Part shown: one piece after another, positions 12,140 through 24,120 of the stretch
How the letters are laid out: every line of letters begins with the position of its first letter
Position numbering within the stretch: the first letter of the stretch is position 1
Assembly: GCA_004380135.1 (NCBI GenBank)
Contig: QXCR01000023.1
Location: forward strand, 187,781-251,780
Length of the DNA: 64,000 nucleotides
Source: Stemphylium vesicarium
Taxonomy: Eukaryota > Ascomycota > Dothideomycetes > Pleosporales > Pleosporaceae
Direction: 5' to 3'
Notes under the pieces: generated by a model
Seen by the model: only the letters and a program-made list of their open reading frames with translations
Told to the model about the DNA's origin: nothing
The model's database searches: none
Translations under genes and position numbers: made by a program

Positions 12140-13052
12140 GGTTCGTTGAATTTCCGACAGATGGAAGGAAGGTCGTGGTACAGCAAAGGATGGAACAGGC
12201 GTGATGTGCAGTAGTGTGATTCGCAGCTTGGGAGGTACCAACATAGGGATTGGACCACGGGGTCTACAAGCTGGCAGCGGGAGGTGTGGGGTATCGACGA
12301 GAGGCCGTGGGCAGGCGTGCGGAACGTTGCCGCTAAGCTAACCCTGTCGGGCACGGCCGCTCTCATTGGATGAGACGACACCTCAACGCGTGGGAAGAAC
12401 ATCAAAACAGCGACAAGCCAAACATGGCAGGCACGACGTGACGGCTCCTGCCTTCGCGTACCATCGCGACTGCCCTCACCTCACTGCGAGATCGGACGGT
12501 ACTTGATAGAAGATACTCACCCTCACCATTCCGCCTCCAGCCTTCCCGCTCGCGTCGCATCCGCCCATCATTACCCCCGTCTCTCCTTACCAGCGCCCGC
12601 CGCCGCCGCTCGTTGCTCCCCAGCTGCTCGCGGCTGTCTAGCACTCAAGCTCCGACCCGCAACCACAACAAGGTCACCGCCGACACCCCACCCGTTGCGC
12701 GCCCACCACCACCATCACTAGCACCATAATAATCCGATGCGCACCGAAATTGAATAAACACCCATTGACTATCGCACGTTTGTGCACCAGGACGACTTAT
12801 TATTGGGCAAGAGGTGGACAAACGACCAAGGGGCTACCATCCACCACAGCAATACAACTACAAGTCACCAGCGCACTCACTTCATCTTTCTCGACTTCAC
12901 CTTTATTCTAAGACGCTCCTTGCCCATACTGGCATCCATTCGCAGACTGCCGGCTTTGACTTGTCTCACCCCGCCACGTCTTTGTTACCCTCATTAGTAG
13001 ACAGCACCAACCTACGTAGCCCCAGCTGCCCCAACACAGCGCATCCATCGCA
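12140..13052. promoter_or_regulatory. Shared upstream region of APE4 and CDH1
   Basis: These 913 bp separate two divergently transcribed genes. The CDH1 side is rich in CCA, CAC and pyrimidine tracts (for example the CACCACCACCATCAC stretch near 12705-12719), as is common for fungal 5' leaders. No upstream exon could be supported. Open frames here start without credible ATG context and match nothing. Confidence 0.5.
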
Positions 13053-15025
13053 ATGGCGCGAGACGGCTCAGGAGAGGCTGCTACAGCGCATCCGCAGGCC
13101 GAAGAGGGGAATGCGACACCGACTTTGATATCCCCGCCCGAATCCAAGACGCCGCCAACCGCCTCCCACAAGCGCAACCAGAACTTCCCCTCCAACAAGG
13201 TCGAGCGGAGCTCAGAGCCAATAGATCCTGCAGCATTGACAAAGGCACTCGGTCATATTGAGCAGGCTGGTCGAGTGAGAGAGCGGACGCCTACCACAAG
13301 CCCGAGCCGAAAGCGACCACGGATATATGGCGACAGGTGAGATCAGCTAGGCTATAATTGCATGCGCAACTCTCACTGACGTTTCTTCAGATTCATACCG
13401 AACCGCGCAGGCCAAGATCTCCAGGCAAGCTTCAACCTTCTCCACGATGACGCATCACCCGCGACCCCGTCAAAGGCAAGGCGCACCCCCCATAACGAGC
13501 TGCACTTCCAGAAGAGTAAGCATACATCCAGAGAAGGCTGCTGAATATTCACTGACCCGAACTTAGCCGAAGAAGCCAATCGCACCTATTCCGCTGTACT
13601 CCGACAAGAAATGTTCGAGGGCTCTGTACCTCAAGCTTTTCCTCAGAGTTTGTCTCCGACTGATAGTGCCAACATGCGAGGTGCAGGACGCTCACACACT
13701 CCCCCAGCCAGAACTACAGCCTCATTACCGCCACCTTCCGGCACACCGTCTACCCCGCACAAGAACCTGTTCTCTTATTCGGGACAGCCAACTCCATCAC
13801 GGACGCCTTCAAGCCGGCATGGTGTACTAAACCTCAATGCTCGCTCAGATCTGTACAGCTTATCGCCTATCAAATACAGCAGTCAACGTATGCTACTCAG
13901 CCCTCAACGTCAAGCCCGCGCAGTATCCAAGGTACCTTACAAGGTCTTGGACGCTCCGGATCTAGCCGACGACTTTTACTTGAACCTCGTCGATTGGGGT
14001 AGCCAAAACACCCTCGGGGTAGGACTCGGATCATGTGTATACATGTGGAATTCGAGTAGTGGTCGCGTTACCAAGCTGTGCGAATTAGCTGATGACTCTG
14101 TCACCAGTGTCAATTGGATACAACGTGTAAGCTTCATAGTGACTTGCTTTAACAAGACGCTAACGCAAGACAGGGCTCGCATATCGCAGTTGGAACAAAC
14201 CGAGGCCAGGTGCAGATCTGGGATGCACAGACTCAGCGCCGCCTTCGTACCATGACAGGTCACACAGCTCGCGTTGGCGCCCTGGCGTGGAACGAGCACA
14301 TCCTCACTTCAGGGTCTAGAGATCGCACCATCTACCACCGAGACGTCCGGCAGCCAGAGCAATGGCTTCGAAAGCTTGTTGGCCACAAGCAGGAAGTTTG
14401 CGGTCTAAAGTGGAACCAAGACGATGGACAGCTCGCTTCCGGGGGTAATGACAACAAACTGATGGTGTGGGAAAAGCTGAATGCCGAACCCACGTTCAAA
14501 TGGAGCGAGCACCAAGCGGCCGTTAAAGCGATCGCATGGAGTCCCCATCAACGCGGACTTTTAGCTAGCGGCGGTGGTACAGCAGATCGGACCATCAAAT
14601 TCTGGAACACGCTCATCTCGTCCAATGGTCCGTCGGCTTCAGCCCTTGCGTCCGCGTCAGCTGCTGCATCAGCTGCTTCAACCACCAACATTCCCCTCTC
14701 GCCCACAGCGCCGGCAAATCTGATCAACAGTCTTGATACCGGTAGCCAAGTCTGCAACCTCGCCTGGTCCAAGAACAGCAACGAGATCGTCTCTACCCAC
14801 GGATACAGTCAAAACCAAATCATCGTCTGGAAGTATCCAAGCATGCAACAAGTCGTTTCGTTGACCGGCCATACCTACCGTGTGCTTTACTTGGCCATGA
14901 GTCCAGATGGTCAAGTCATCGTTACCGGTGCTGGCGACGAGACCCTTCGCTTCTGGAATGCATTCAAGAAGAAGGAGCGCACAGGAGGCCTCAGTAACAT
15001 GGACAATTGGGGCGTCATTCGCTGA
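13053..15025 (+). CDS. CDH1: APC/C activator Cdh1 (fizzy-related WD40 protein)
   Basis: The exons are 13053-13336, 13391-13515, 13567-14126 and 14174-15025, with introns of 54, 51 and 47 bp, giving 606 aa. The C-box DRFIPNR is created exactly across the first splice (residues about 94-100). It is followed by a serine/proline-rich linker with many SP/TP sites (SPTDS, TPSRTPSS), which in the family are Cdk sites that switch the activator off. Seven WD40 repeats start near residue 300 (VDWGSQNTLGVGLG, VTGAGDETLRFW). The protein ends in Ile-Arg, the IR tail that docks on APC/C. Cdh1 recruits B-type cyclins and other substrates to the anaphase-promoting complex in late mitosis and G1. An alanine/serine-rich insertion (about 14636-14690) interrupts the propeller. 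The C-box and linker fit Cdh1 better than Cdc20. Confidence 0.95.
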
Positions 15026-15997
15026 ATTACTTCATATACTGCTGGTCATTCTTTTGCCGATAATTGTACTATAGGGCTGATGTTGAGCCTCGCCGCAGCT
15101 CATTTCCGGACTGGACTCCAAGAAGAGCTTTCATTTCTTCATGATGGCTGTTCCAGTTCTTCTGCAGGCAAAGTAGCCGGTTCACGCACAGCCTCATCTC
15201 CTTGCTTCCCCCACAATTCTCCACAACTTTAGCGGCATCTCTGTACGGGCTTTTTACGATGGAAATGCGTTTTCCAATATTTTTCCTCTTTCTCATCAAG
15301 CATGGTCGGTGTTCTTGCGGGCGTTTTTACCATGCTCGATACCACGGCAGCATCTTTTTCAGGCGGCGTTTGGCGACAGCTCGGATGATGGATCTCTGGC
15401 GATCTAGCGGCGTCTAACGGAAGCTTCATCTGCGCAACATATCAGAGGAGTCACGGACAGCCGGGGGGAAAGGCGAATGAAACATATCAGCATTTTTTGC
15501 TTCAGTGGGGCCAATCTTGGGCTGAAGCTGGAGTTCAAGGGCGTTTATATCGGACAAAGTGGCCCCGCCCCATCCATCACCCTATTTTGGGTAGAGACAG
15601 CTGCTCTATATGCTGCAATTTGGGCTGGACTTGGACTTTTTTTTTCATGATGACGATTTGTACTATAGTAGCTTTGCGATACCATGATATTACATCGAGG
15701 AAGCTTCATCTCATACCCATACTATGCTTTGTGCTTGATGAATCATGGAACCAAAATGTCAAAGATGAGGATTACCCTTCTTGTTTTTTCTCATCTCTAA
15801 TGGAACTTGACTTTTGTGTATATAACGAACGACTCGGAGACCGTGTGCACAGCCTTCTCAAAGAAATAAATGTCACCACGTTCACCTCCTTCCCTCTGAA
15901 ACCCCTGAAGCCTAAAGCCCACACACCCCCTCGCTTCTTTTCCCCTTCCTTTCTTCCCTCTTTCCCTTCTTTCCCTCCACTCCCCACGAACGACATT
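15026..15997. other. Intergenic between CDH1 and the cysteine-repeat gene
   Basis: This is the convergent 3' region of CDH1 and the leftward secreted protein gene. The stretch 15930-15990 is pyrimidine-rich (CTTTCTTCCCTCTTTCC). No gene is supported; a 271-codon open frame here is antisense to the secreted protein in its second half. Confidence 0.5.
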
Positions 15998-16081
15998 TCA
16001 AACCAGCCACACACAAACCCCCCCACAATCATCCCATCCCCCCTCCACACTACAATCATCCCTCGGATCATCAACGCAAAC
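15998..16081 (-). pseudogene. In-frame continuation of the CGG domain beyond the TAG
   Basis: Directly after the TAG at 16082-16084, the same frame runs 27 codons to a TGA at 15998-16000. It reads as the expected end of the cysteine domain: VCVDDPRDDC, then a glycine/aspartate turn, then DCGGVCV. Four cysteines fall at family-like spacing. The stop occupies a position where I would expect an ordinary residue, so this stretch is either lost by a nonsense mutation or made only by readthrough. Confidence 0.6.
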
Positions 16082-17480
16082 CTAGCCCTCGACCTCACAC
16101 TCAAACCCTCCAAACCCACCACACAGTTTGTCTTCGGCACAGATACCCGGCTGGTCGCACGCCGGGCCACAAGAACCCGGTTGGAAAAGGTCTGCGATGC
16201 AGACTTGGCCTGCGGGACAGGGTGCATGGGGCATGCCACGGCCGCCGCCGCAGATTTGGTTTTGCGGTGGGGAGGATTGGCGGGGTTTGAGGGGTGGTGT
16301 GGACGTGGATGAGGGGGAGGGGAGGAAGATGGTTGTTAGGCTGGGAGTGGCACCGGGGGGAATGAGGGCGCTGCAGTTCTGGGGGGAGGATATAGGTTAG
16401 TTGAAGTTTATCTTGAGTTTTCTGAAGACATGGATGGTAGAGAGGTAGGTGGGTAGGAGGAGTTTACCCTAGACACAGGTTTCTCGCCACCGCACTTCTG
16501 ATAGCAGAGATCATCTGCGTAGTTGGCGCAGTAGCACGACTCGGAAACCACCTGAGCACACAGAATCTTAGTGCATTTGCAGTCTTCAGTCGGTTCGGGT
16601 GCAGGAGCTACATCAGCGATCAAAGCCCCGTCGCCGACGTCAGGAAGAACGCAAGTTCCATACTCTGGCTCTTCGCCTCCGCACTTCTCGAAACACCCTC
16701 TCTTTGCGTCATTGGCGCAGAAGCAAGACTCGGGCCAGGATTGGATGCAGACTACATCTTCACAGACACAAGATGGTGTGGGCGCGGGTTCTGGGGCGCG
16801 AGCGGTTATGTAGCGAGGGGGGCAATTGTCTTCGATTGGAAAGGCTCCGCCGCATTGATTGGCGCAGGCTCGCTTTGCGTCTCGTTCGCAGTAGCATGAT
16901 TCTGGCCATGACTGCGGGCATTGGATGTCTGGGCAACTGCATGGTGCAGGTGCGGGTGCGGGTACGGGTTCAGGCGAGCGAGCTGCTACGTTGTGTGCGA
17001 TGCAGACATTGAGTGGCGGAACGGGTCTACCACATCTGGCGAAACACGCTTTCTTTGCGTCGTTGGCACAGTGGCATGATTCTGGCCATACCTGGGGGCA
17101 GATGACTTCTTCGCATTCGCATATAGCTAGGTCTGGCTCTGCGGCTCTAACATGTGCCAGCTCAAGCGGGCATCGCTAATTGAACGTTTAGGTGGAATGC
17201 AAACAAAGCTGCGTTTTTGCATACTTGATAGTTCGGCTTGTAGGTCGGGCAGATCTCTTTGCAAAGGCTTTCCCGATTGTTGATGCACTCGCATAGTGCC
17301 TAGAAACTTGTTATCGGCTGTCCATGGAAATATTTGTAGAAACTTAAAATCACCGACCACTGCATCATCAGTCACACAATTGACTAGTGGGCAGTTTGCT
17401 TCGCAGTCGTCGCCTTTTTTGTCTTGCGGAAGAGCGAGGACACTGCTAAACAAAGGCAGGAGGAAGAAGAGCGCCTTCAT
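16082..17480 (-). CDS. Secreted protein with five eight-cysteine repeats and a CGG cysteine domain
   Basis: The exons are 17358-17480, 17225-17299, 16468-17175 and 16082-16378, giving 400 aa. All junctions are phase 0; the first donor (GTCGGT) is weak. The N-terminus MKALFFLLPLFSSVLAL is a signal peptide. Five tandem modules follow, at residues about 26-68, 85-124, 145-184, 202-241 and 265-304. Four of them have identical spacing, C-x-C-x4-C-x7-C-x-C-x7-C-x3-C-x9-C, with a conserved WPESC core, and are separated by Pro/Ala/Glu linkers (PEPVPAPAPAP). The last cysteine of the first and fifth modules is supplied across an intron, which supports the splicing. A proline/serine linker then leads to a CGGGRG/CGGFGG cysteine domain (residues 345-400) of a kind common in fungal secreted proteins. 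The frame stops at TAG 16082-16084, inside that domain. A role as an effector or wall protein is only inferred. Confidence 0.8.
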
Positions 17481-18241
17481 GTTGAAAGAACAGAAGTACC
17501 ACTATCTGTCAAAGAGTGCAAGCGTGGTGCTCGGGTTGAAAGATAGAGAATTTGGCGGCACATTATACGATCATATATACCAGTCTACCACGTGCCAACC
17601 GGTCAGATCGCACTTACCATCCACCAACATCTGGTGAAGCCATCTTACACCAGCTGCCAAGGAAGCCACGGGAAATCCAGATTGGCCTTTGAATGCTAGG
17701 TTGCACTTTCTGAAACCAAAAATCATCGTGATATGCCGAACACGAGCTTCCGGTCTCCAGCCGCACTCTTGGCGACTACTTCAGCAGGTAAAATAGCACG
17801 AGATTCTGGGACCGCGGTTATGCAGCATTCTGCGAAAATAGAAGTACTTGTTGGAGCTGCTTGAGACATCCAACACCTCCGTAAGATTCTGGAGTAAATG
17901 AACTGGCCAACACTTGCTTGAGCCAGTTTACTGTATGGGAGATGATATCGATGCAGAGAGAATACATCAATACCTCCCTTCAGGCCTATTGTTGGAGTAG
18001 ACAAGCTTTTCGAGGCTGCATGAATGGCGCTGGGGTCGCATCCCCCTTGCGGGGTGCTGACGATCGGAATGCGTCTTCGGATCAAGGAACCGGAAGATGT
18101 CACTTTCCAAGCTCATTCATTGGTCATTTGTCGTGTTAGACGGCAAGTTGATTGAGAAGAGCCACCTATAGCAAGAATACGAGAAACTTGTATGTGTATA
18201 TGTGCGAGAAAAAGTTTGAACCGGGTAATCCATGGAATTAT
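17481..18241. other. Intergenic, no supported gene
   Basis: This holds the promoter of the cysteine-repeat gene and about 600 bp in which I find no coding pattern. A minus-strand frame at 17723-18103 opens only at GTG and has no recognisable motif. Confidence 0.45.
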
Positions 18242-18666
18242 CTAGGGCTCACTTTCCCTGCAAGGGTGGACGCGTACGCTGGCGACGATAAGATGGCCTG
18301 ATGTGGCCACGATCCGGGCGTACGGTTGGTTGCCCATGTCGGGGAATGCGACACTGTAATACGCCTTCATAGGCCAGAAAATTTGAAAGAGCTCCAGTAG
18401 AAAGAGGTAGTATAATGCAGACAGCAAAATGATGCGAGCGTAGGCAAGAGGCAAAGACTCCGTAGCGGCTGAGGACGCTGACGCCAAGGCCCTAGTTTAT
18501 TACGGTTGCTTCACATGTCATTGGTGCTCGTGCACCGTATGAGACCAAACCTCATGATAGTCACGTTGTGCTCTTCTTCTTGGCATTTCACACCTGGTGT
18601 TACAAAGGTAAGATTGTCAGCACAGTGACAGGGCAACATCACTGTAACAAGGTAGCATTTGCCCAT
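18242..18666 (-). CDS. Possible small hydrophobic protein (tentative two-exon model)
   Basis: This is a tentative gene with exons 18551-18666 and 18242-18491 and a 59-bp intron with a weak GTTTGG donor, giving 121 aa. The N-terminal part is rich in cysteine and ends in an acidic stretch. The second exon has one clear hydrophobic helix (ARIILLSALYYLFLLELF) followed by WPMKAYYSVAFPDMGNQPYAR, which looks protein-like rather than random. I do not recognise a family. It may instead be a remnant of a larger membrane protein. It lies alone between a secreted protein gene and the RING ligase, with no operon-like context. Confidence 0.28.
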
Positions 18667-18899
18667 TACTAATCTCGGCAAGCGTGAAAGAGGAAGACTT
18701 GGATAGAGTAGGGGTTCCGAAGGATGCCAGATAACATCTATGTTCCGTTGAGCATTTCTGCCGTATGCTATTCGCAGAAGAGATTGATCCCACGAACAGT
18801 GCTAAAGTTCAAAGCCAACGCCAGTGTGCCTCCCAGGGGTATATACCGTGAATACAACCAAAAGGCCATCATATCTGAACGTAATCATGAATGGTGCCC

Positions 18900-21393
18900 T
18901 TACCGGTTCCGATCGAAATCCTCAGGAGAACGTCGCTGCAGACCCGTAGTGCTCCGGACAGCGTCGACTCCGCGCCACACTACTGTAGACACAGACGAAG
19001 CCAGCTCTCGCAGCGATGTTCCGGGGCTTAGCCGTGATTCTTCCTCAGTCAAACCCGCTTCAACGTCGCCGATGGGGTGGTTGTTTGAAGATCTAGAGGT
19101 TGGTACAGGCCGTGACGCTGAAGGCGAAGTGTTGCGAGTTTCAGCTGCTTGTGTCTGCACATCCTCATCGCCGATAGAAATCCGGGGCGAACGTGTTGGT
19201 GACGCTGACTGCAGCCGTTCATGCCGCCAGCTTAACGACCGCACCACATCGCCTTTGCAAATGGGGCAGGTCCTCCGGCGGGTGACAAGCCAAGGAGTAC
19301 TGCACACGTCAGACTCGGTATAGGAAGACAAAGGGGTAAAAAACTCACATGCAATCTGCGTGGAACTCGTGGCCACACGGTAGACTCATGACCCGACTAA
19401 TACCATCGACATATTCCTCCAAACAAACGACACATTCTTTTTGGCGTCCGCCGTAACGTCGCCTCCAAGCTGCCAACCCTGATTCTCGTTTTTCCTCTTC
19501 GCGATCACTAGACTCTGGTTGTGGAGACGTTGAAGCACCTGGAGTCTCAGATTCCGATGAAGAACGCGAGCGAGAACCGGTTGATCTAGGATGAGGAGGA
19601 ACGTGTTGTAGTAGAGGGGTAGTAGGAGAAGTTGCAGCCAGTGTCGCAGCAGACGAAGACTCGCTCATCGTCTGATAGGTCCTGACGGGAAGGCGTTCGA
19701 CAACAGATTTGGGAGCCCTCCATCGACGGCGTCGTATGCGCGAGCGAAGAAGGAGTAGAATGTATACAACTGTCAAAGTGACCAGAGGGCTCACGACAAG
19801 TACCAGCAGAGTGTCGAAGAATGGACTACTCGAGACATTTGTCGGTGTAAGCGTGACCCAAAGCTCCTTGTTCTGCGCAGCAGGATGCGGGGCCTTGACC
19901 TCCCCAAGTTTAGTATCGGTAGAGGAGATGGGGTAATTTGGGTGGATATGCTCAGCCGCTGATGCTGTGGATATTGGCTTTTTGGATCCAGAACCCCATT
20001 TCCACCATGAATGGGCTTCGTCGTCCATCGGTCTTGAACTGCTGTACTCGCCGCTTCCAGGTAAGGCATTTTCACCGGCGACTGCAAGTACAGGCGTTGC
20101 ACTTGATAGGGTCTGAGCTCCACTAGCAGATGTCGAAAGAGGTAAAAGATCAGGATCACGCCAATCTTGTTCGCCGATGACGAATCCGTCCGAGGTCCTC
20201 GTGGGTGCTGCTGTAGCAGCCAAAGACCTGGTTCTGATTGGCTTTTCGTCATCATCCCAGTCCCCCACCTCTACCCATTTGAGATCGCCGCTGTTGGGAA
20301 GTCGTCGACTACCCGCTCTGGGGCCGTCGTCACTTGCGGCAAATCCGAGCGAGGAAAGGAGCGAGTGCACCCAACCTGGTTCCGAGTTCTTCGTGGTGTC
20401 CGAATCAGTTCCTTGGACGGAGGCCTTTGAAGATGTCGTGGCGTCTTGAGAGGCACTTTGGGGATTTTCGACGTCGTCACTCTGGCCAGCTGGTTTCTGA
20501 TCGTTGCGTTTGTCGTCCTGGCTGGACGACGTGGATGCATGTACACGGCCGGCGAGCATACCTTCGTCTGGTAGAAGTGAGGATAGAAGATGTGCGGTGG
20601 TGTGGGATGTGAAGAGGGATGGGATGGTGATGTTGGAGGTATCCCCTTTGGCGTACATTCTCACAAGTGCTCCACCCCGAACGTCGTCGCCCACGATGAC
20701 AGCTTTGCCTCCACGGGACTGGGCCCACTGTACTTTGGCCAAGAAACCGCAGCCGCCTCGCTTGAGCAGTACAACCTTACCTGAAATCTCCGCGCTCTCT
20801 TGAAGTGACTGGATATCGGCATGGGTGATGCGTGATTGTGTGCGCGCCCTGGAGCTAGCGGGCTGCAAATGGTCATCTGTACCATCGTCTACCGCGCCGT
20901 GTTCTGGAAGGTCGTCCCGGGCTTTCGGTAATCCTTCCTTCGGGACGAGGTCTTTGCCCAGGGGTGTACCCATCGAACTACTCTTGACACTCCCAGTTGG
21001 CTGTGAAGCGCCGACCAGGTCATCACTACCGTCTTCCCAGCCAGGCACGTCGCTGCACCCCAACTCACCGCCAGCACCCATGTTGTCATCGTAGAAGCCG
21101 TTGCCGACCCATAGGGCACCGCTTAGACCGTCGTTGGGAAGCGAAGGACCGAATGCGGCAGGCCGAGCGAGGAAGAAGGTGGAATTATCGTCGGTTAAGC
21201 TGATGATAGCGGACGGTGGGAACAGCGAGCCCGGCGAGGCAAAAGAAAATAAAGCCTTGAAGCCGCCCTGGTTCGAAGCAACAGAAACTCGTTCATGCTC
21301 CTCGTCTTGAGACGCCCCCATCACCATGTATAGGACTATGATAAACGCAAAAAGGCTCGTCGAAAGCGAGAGCAGTAGGCGGAGTGGACGCAT
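18900..21393 (-). CDS. PA-TM-RING E3 ubiquitin ligase
   Basis: There are two exons, 19349-21393 and 18900-19299, separated by a 49-bp intron inside the RING, giving 814 aa. The order is: N-terminal signal anchor (LRLLLSLSTSLFAFIIVLYM); a long acidic, serine-rich lumenal region; a protease-associated domain (SGKVVLLKRGGCGFLAKVQWA to ITIPSLFTS); a second transmembrane helix (LLVLVVSPLVTLTVVYILLLL) followed by RIRRRRWR; then a C-terminal RING-H2, CVVCLEEY...PCGHEFHADC joined across the intron to ITPWL...CPICKGD. All eight zinc ligands are present. Proteins of this build sit in endosomal, vacuolar or ER membranes and ubiquitinate cargo for sorting or degradation. The tail of about 120 residues after the RING is serine/proline-rich. 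The start is the first ATG before the signal anchor. Confidence 0.9.
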
Positions 21394-22860
21394 GCTTGCG
21401 ATCGACGGCGGGTAAAAGCGGACTCGGACGAGGGGGAAAAGCAGCAGGACGCGCTGGATATCTAGGAGAGTAAATACATCGGCTGATGTAAGAAAATCAA
21501 GCGTGATGTGCTCCCGTTAGACTGTCACGCGGTGCAAGTAGAGGAAGAAGCGCAGGAACTGATGGATGACGCGGTAATAACAGAGGCGGGGAGACGTCAC
21601 TACTTTTCGCGGCTCGCGCTGAACGAGAAACAACGCGCACTACCAAAGAGCTTATCGCAGAGAATCCAGGTATGTAGAAAAGGCGGCTAGGGAAGAGCCG
21701 AAGAGGGGTGGTTTCATGGATCGCGGGCAAAAGCTAGTAGGAGCCCGATGATGTCGTGATGGGCCCCGGGGACCCTGGAGTCGTGGGCTGATCTTGTGAA
21801 AGCCGCCAAGCGCCCGCTACTCCCCGCACGCGACCATATCTGCAGCGTCGAAACAGTGAAGAATTGCCTCGAATCGCCTAATCAAGCACACGTTGCCGAA
21901 CACATGACCCTGGATTATTCATTTGCCTCTTCTCTTCTCGAATGTCGAGGCAGACTCTACACCTCTCTGCCATCGATGACGACGACGACGACGATGACGA
22001 TGACGATGACGACAAGCCGGCGCGTCCAGCGACGACGCGCGCAACTGCCATTGATGTTGAACATGAAAATCGGTTGAAATGCTTGTGCTCGTTATTTCCC
22101 AGCCATCAGATCTGTTATTTGAGATGTTCTGATATCAACGATGCGATGGAATCGCCACCAGTAAAACGCTTGAGGCGAATCTGCATACAACATCCAAATG
22201 GCATAAACTCACCGGGTGTAACCGCTCGAATGCATGTGCCCGATCCAAGAGCTGACGATGCAACATTGAACGGGTGCTGCATACGGCCAGGTTCACGTGG
22301 CGACAGTATCTATGTACAGTCCGAGAAAACCTGCAATGAACGACAATCAAAGGCAATTACTATGACCAGAAAAAAAGCGACATTAATCAAATCCTCAACT
22401 CATTGCGCCAACATTAACCTTCGACCATGTTACTACCATTTCGATTCTTTTTGCGTCCATCGTCGCCCACCCCTCTCCGAATTCATTGCTCGCGACTCCC
22501 ACTTCTAGATGACATGGACCATGAATGAGGCGTTTCGCGTGGCAGGCACCACTGACATGCCTCTTCGTGATTGCTGTGCCCCTAAAGTGCCTACCAGATT
22601 AATCACACATCGTTTGATTCTGCATCACCAACATCCCACCTCGTTCTGCTCCTGAATTCCATTCCTCACACCTTCAGCTCCTCTTACAACAACACCTACA
22701 TTCGGCGTCTATATCCTTCTACAGCTCTTTTCCCTAGCTCTACTATTCCTAGGCTTCACTTGCTCGGCTGCCGGTTTCAGCGCCTCGACGTATCGTCGTT
22801 CCTGTCGTCCCTTCTTTTTCCGACCCTTTCCTGTAGTCTATTCCAGACAGCCAAACAAAC
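21394..22860. other. Intergenic between RING ligase and aquaporin
   Basis: These 1.47 kb between divergent genes hold no supported coding sequence. A GAC/GAT triplet microsatellite lies at about 21975-22014; the plus-strand frame crossing it would give a run of aspartates but has no other protein-like content. The last 250 bp before the aquaporin ATG are pyrimidine-rich and probably 5' untranslated leader. Confidence 0.5.
21975..22014. repeat. GAC/GAT triplet microsatellite
   Basis: About 13 consecutive GAC or GAT triplets, in non-coding sequence as far as can be judged. Confidence 0.8.
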
Positions 22861-24120
22861 ATGCCGGGCGTCAAAACACAGTATACCGTAGATCCCAATC
22901 GCCCTGGTGAGCCGCGACCCGCTGGACTTGGATGGCTTCCCAACAGATCCCGTCATCTGCTCATCTCCTTTCTGGGCGAGTTTGTCGGCACGTTCCTTTT
23001 CCTGTTCTTCGCTTTTGCTGGTACTCAGGTCGCAAACAACCTCCGAAACCTTTGGGGACCCCGGCACATGGACATTGCATCTTTGCTCTACATATCTCTG
23101 GCATTTGGTTTCTCGCTAGCAGTCAATGTTTGGGTCTTCTTCCGCATCAGCGGAGGCCTGTTCAATCCTGCTGCAGGTACTGCCCTGCCGGGTTAAGGTG
23201 GCCTAGACTACTGACACTATCTAGGTCACGATCGCCTTAGCACTCATCGGAGCGGTCGGTTGGATCAAGGCTTTGTTACTCATCGTCGCGCAATTGCTCG
23301 GTGCCATCGTCGCGGCCGCAATCGTCTCTGGACTTCTTCCAGGACCATTGGCCGTCAATACGACCCTCAGCCAAGAGACGTCAGTTACGCGGGGTCTGTT
23401 CATCGAGATGTTCCTAACTTTTATGCTTCTCCTTACTATCTTCATGCTGGCAGCAGAGAAGCATAGGGCAACATTCGTCGCCCCGATTGTCATTGGACTC
23501 GCACTCTTCATCGCCGAGCTTGCTGGTGTATACTTCACTGGAGGCTCATTGAATCCCGCTCGTTCTTTTGGTCCTGCCGTCGTCACGGGAGTGTGGCCTG
23601 GCCATCACTGGATCTACTGGGTCGGGCCTCTTCTCGGTGCCTTGCTGGCAGTCGCCTTCTACAAATTGATGAAGCTACTCGACTACGCGACCGCAAACCC
23701 AGGTGCAGACAGCGATGGCCTTGAAATGTATCACAGCCGCAGCACTGACAGGAGCCCGACCCGTTACGATACTGCCCAGACTAGTAAGTCGCTGGGTTTC
23801 TTCTTGATATATTGCCTAACTCTGCTATAGACCACCATGCAACCGATGGAACGGGGGAGCAAGACTTCGCAATGCCTTTGCAGACCAGCACGAGACAGCC
23901 GACCATGAGCCAAACTCGAGCAATACCGTCTCTCGTAAGGCCTGCAACGCCAACGCCAGCCTACATGCAAACGCTAGATGGCCACCGCTCGGAAATTGTC
24001 AACCATCCCGATGACCGTCCGCGTGCCCACCACAAGCGCAACTCCTCGCAATCCGAGATGGCGTCAGATTCAGGCTATCGCAATGGGCCAAGCGCGGAAT
24101 CTGGTAGCTCAGAGCCGTAG
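22861..24120 (+). CDS. Aquaporin (major intrinsic protein)
   Basis: The exons are 22861-23172, 23225-23783 and 23831-24120, giving 386 aa. The first intron (23173-23224) must be GC-AG: donor GCAGGT, acceptor CTAG, branch CTGAC. Only this choice restores the first pore motif GGLFNPA followed by VT in frame; the nearby GT donor shifts the frame or runs into stops. The second pore motif is GGSLNPARSFGPAVV. Six membrane segments fit residues about 32-260. The amino end is short and the carboxyl tail is long, polar and serine-rich (about 125 residues), as in several filamentous-fungal aquaporins, where it is thought to regulate gating or trafficking. It conducts water, possibly small solutes, across plasma or internal membranes. 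Substrate selectivity cannot be fixed from what I can read. Confidence 0.93.

Noticed and set aside
15497..16312. 271-codon plus-strand open frame
   Set aside because: Its second half is antisense to the conserved cysteine domain of the secreted protein gene, and the first half has no protein-like pattern.
17723..18103. 126-codon minus-strand frame
   Set aside because: It opens at GTG only, no recognisable family and no splice partner found.
21942..22508. 188-codon plus-strand frame with poly-aspartate
   Set aside because: The aspartates come from a GAC/GAT microsatellite; the remainder has no conserved motif.
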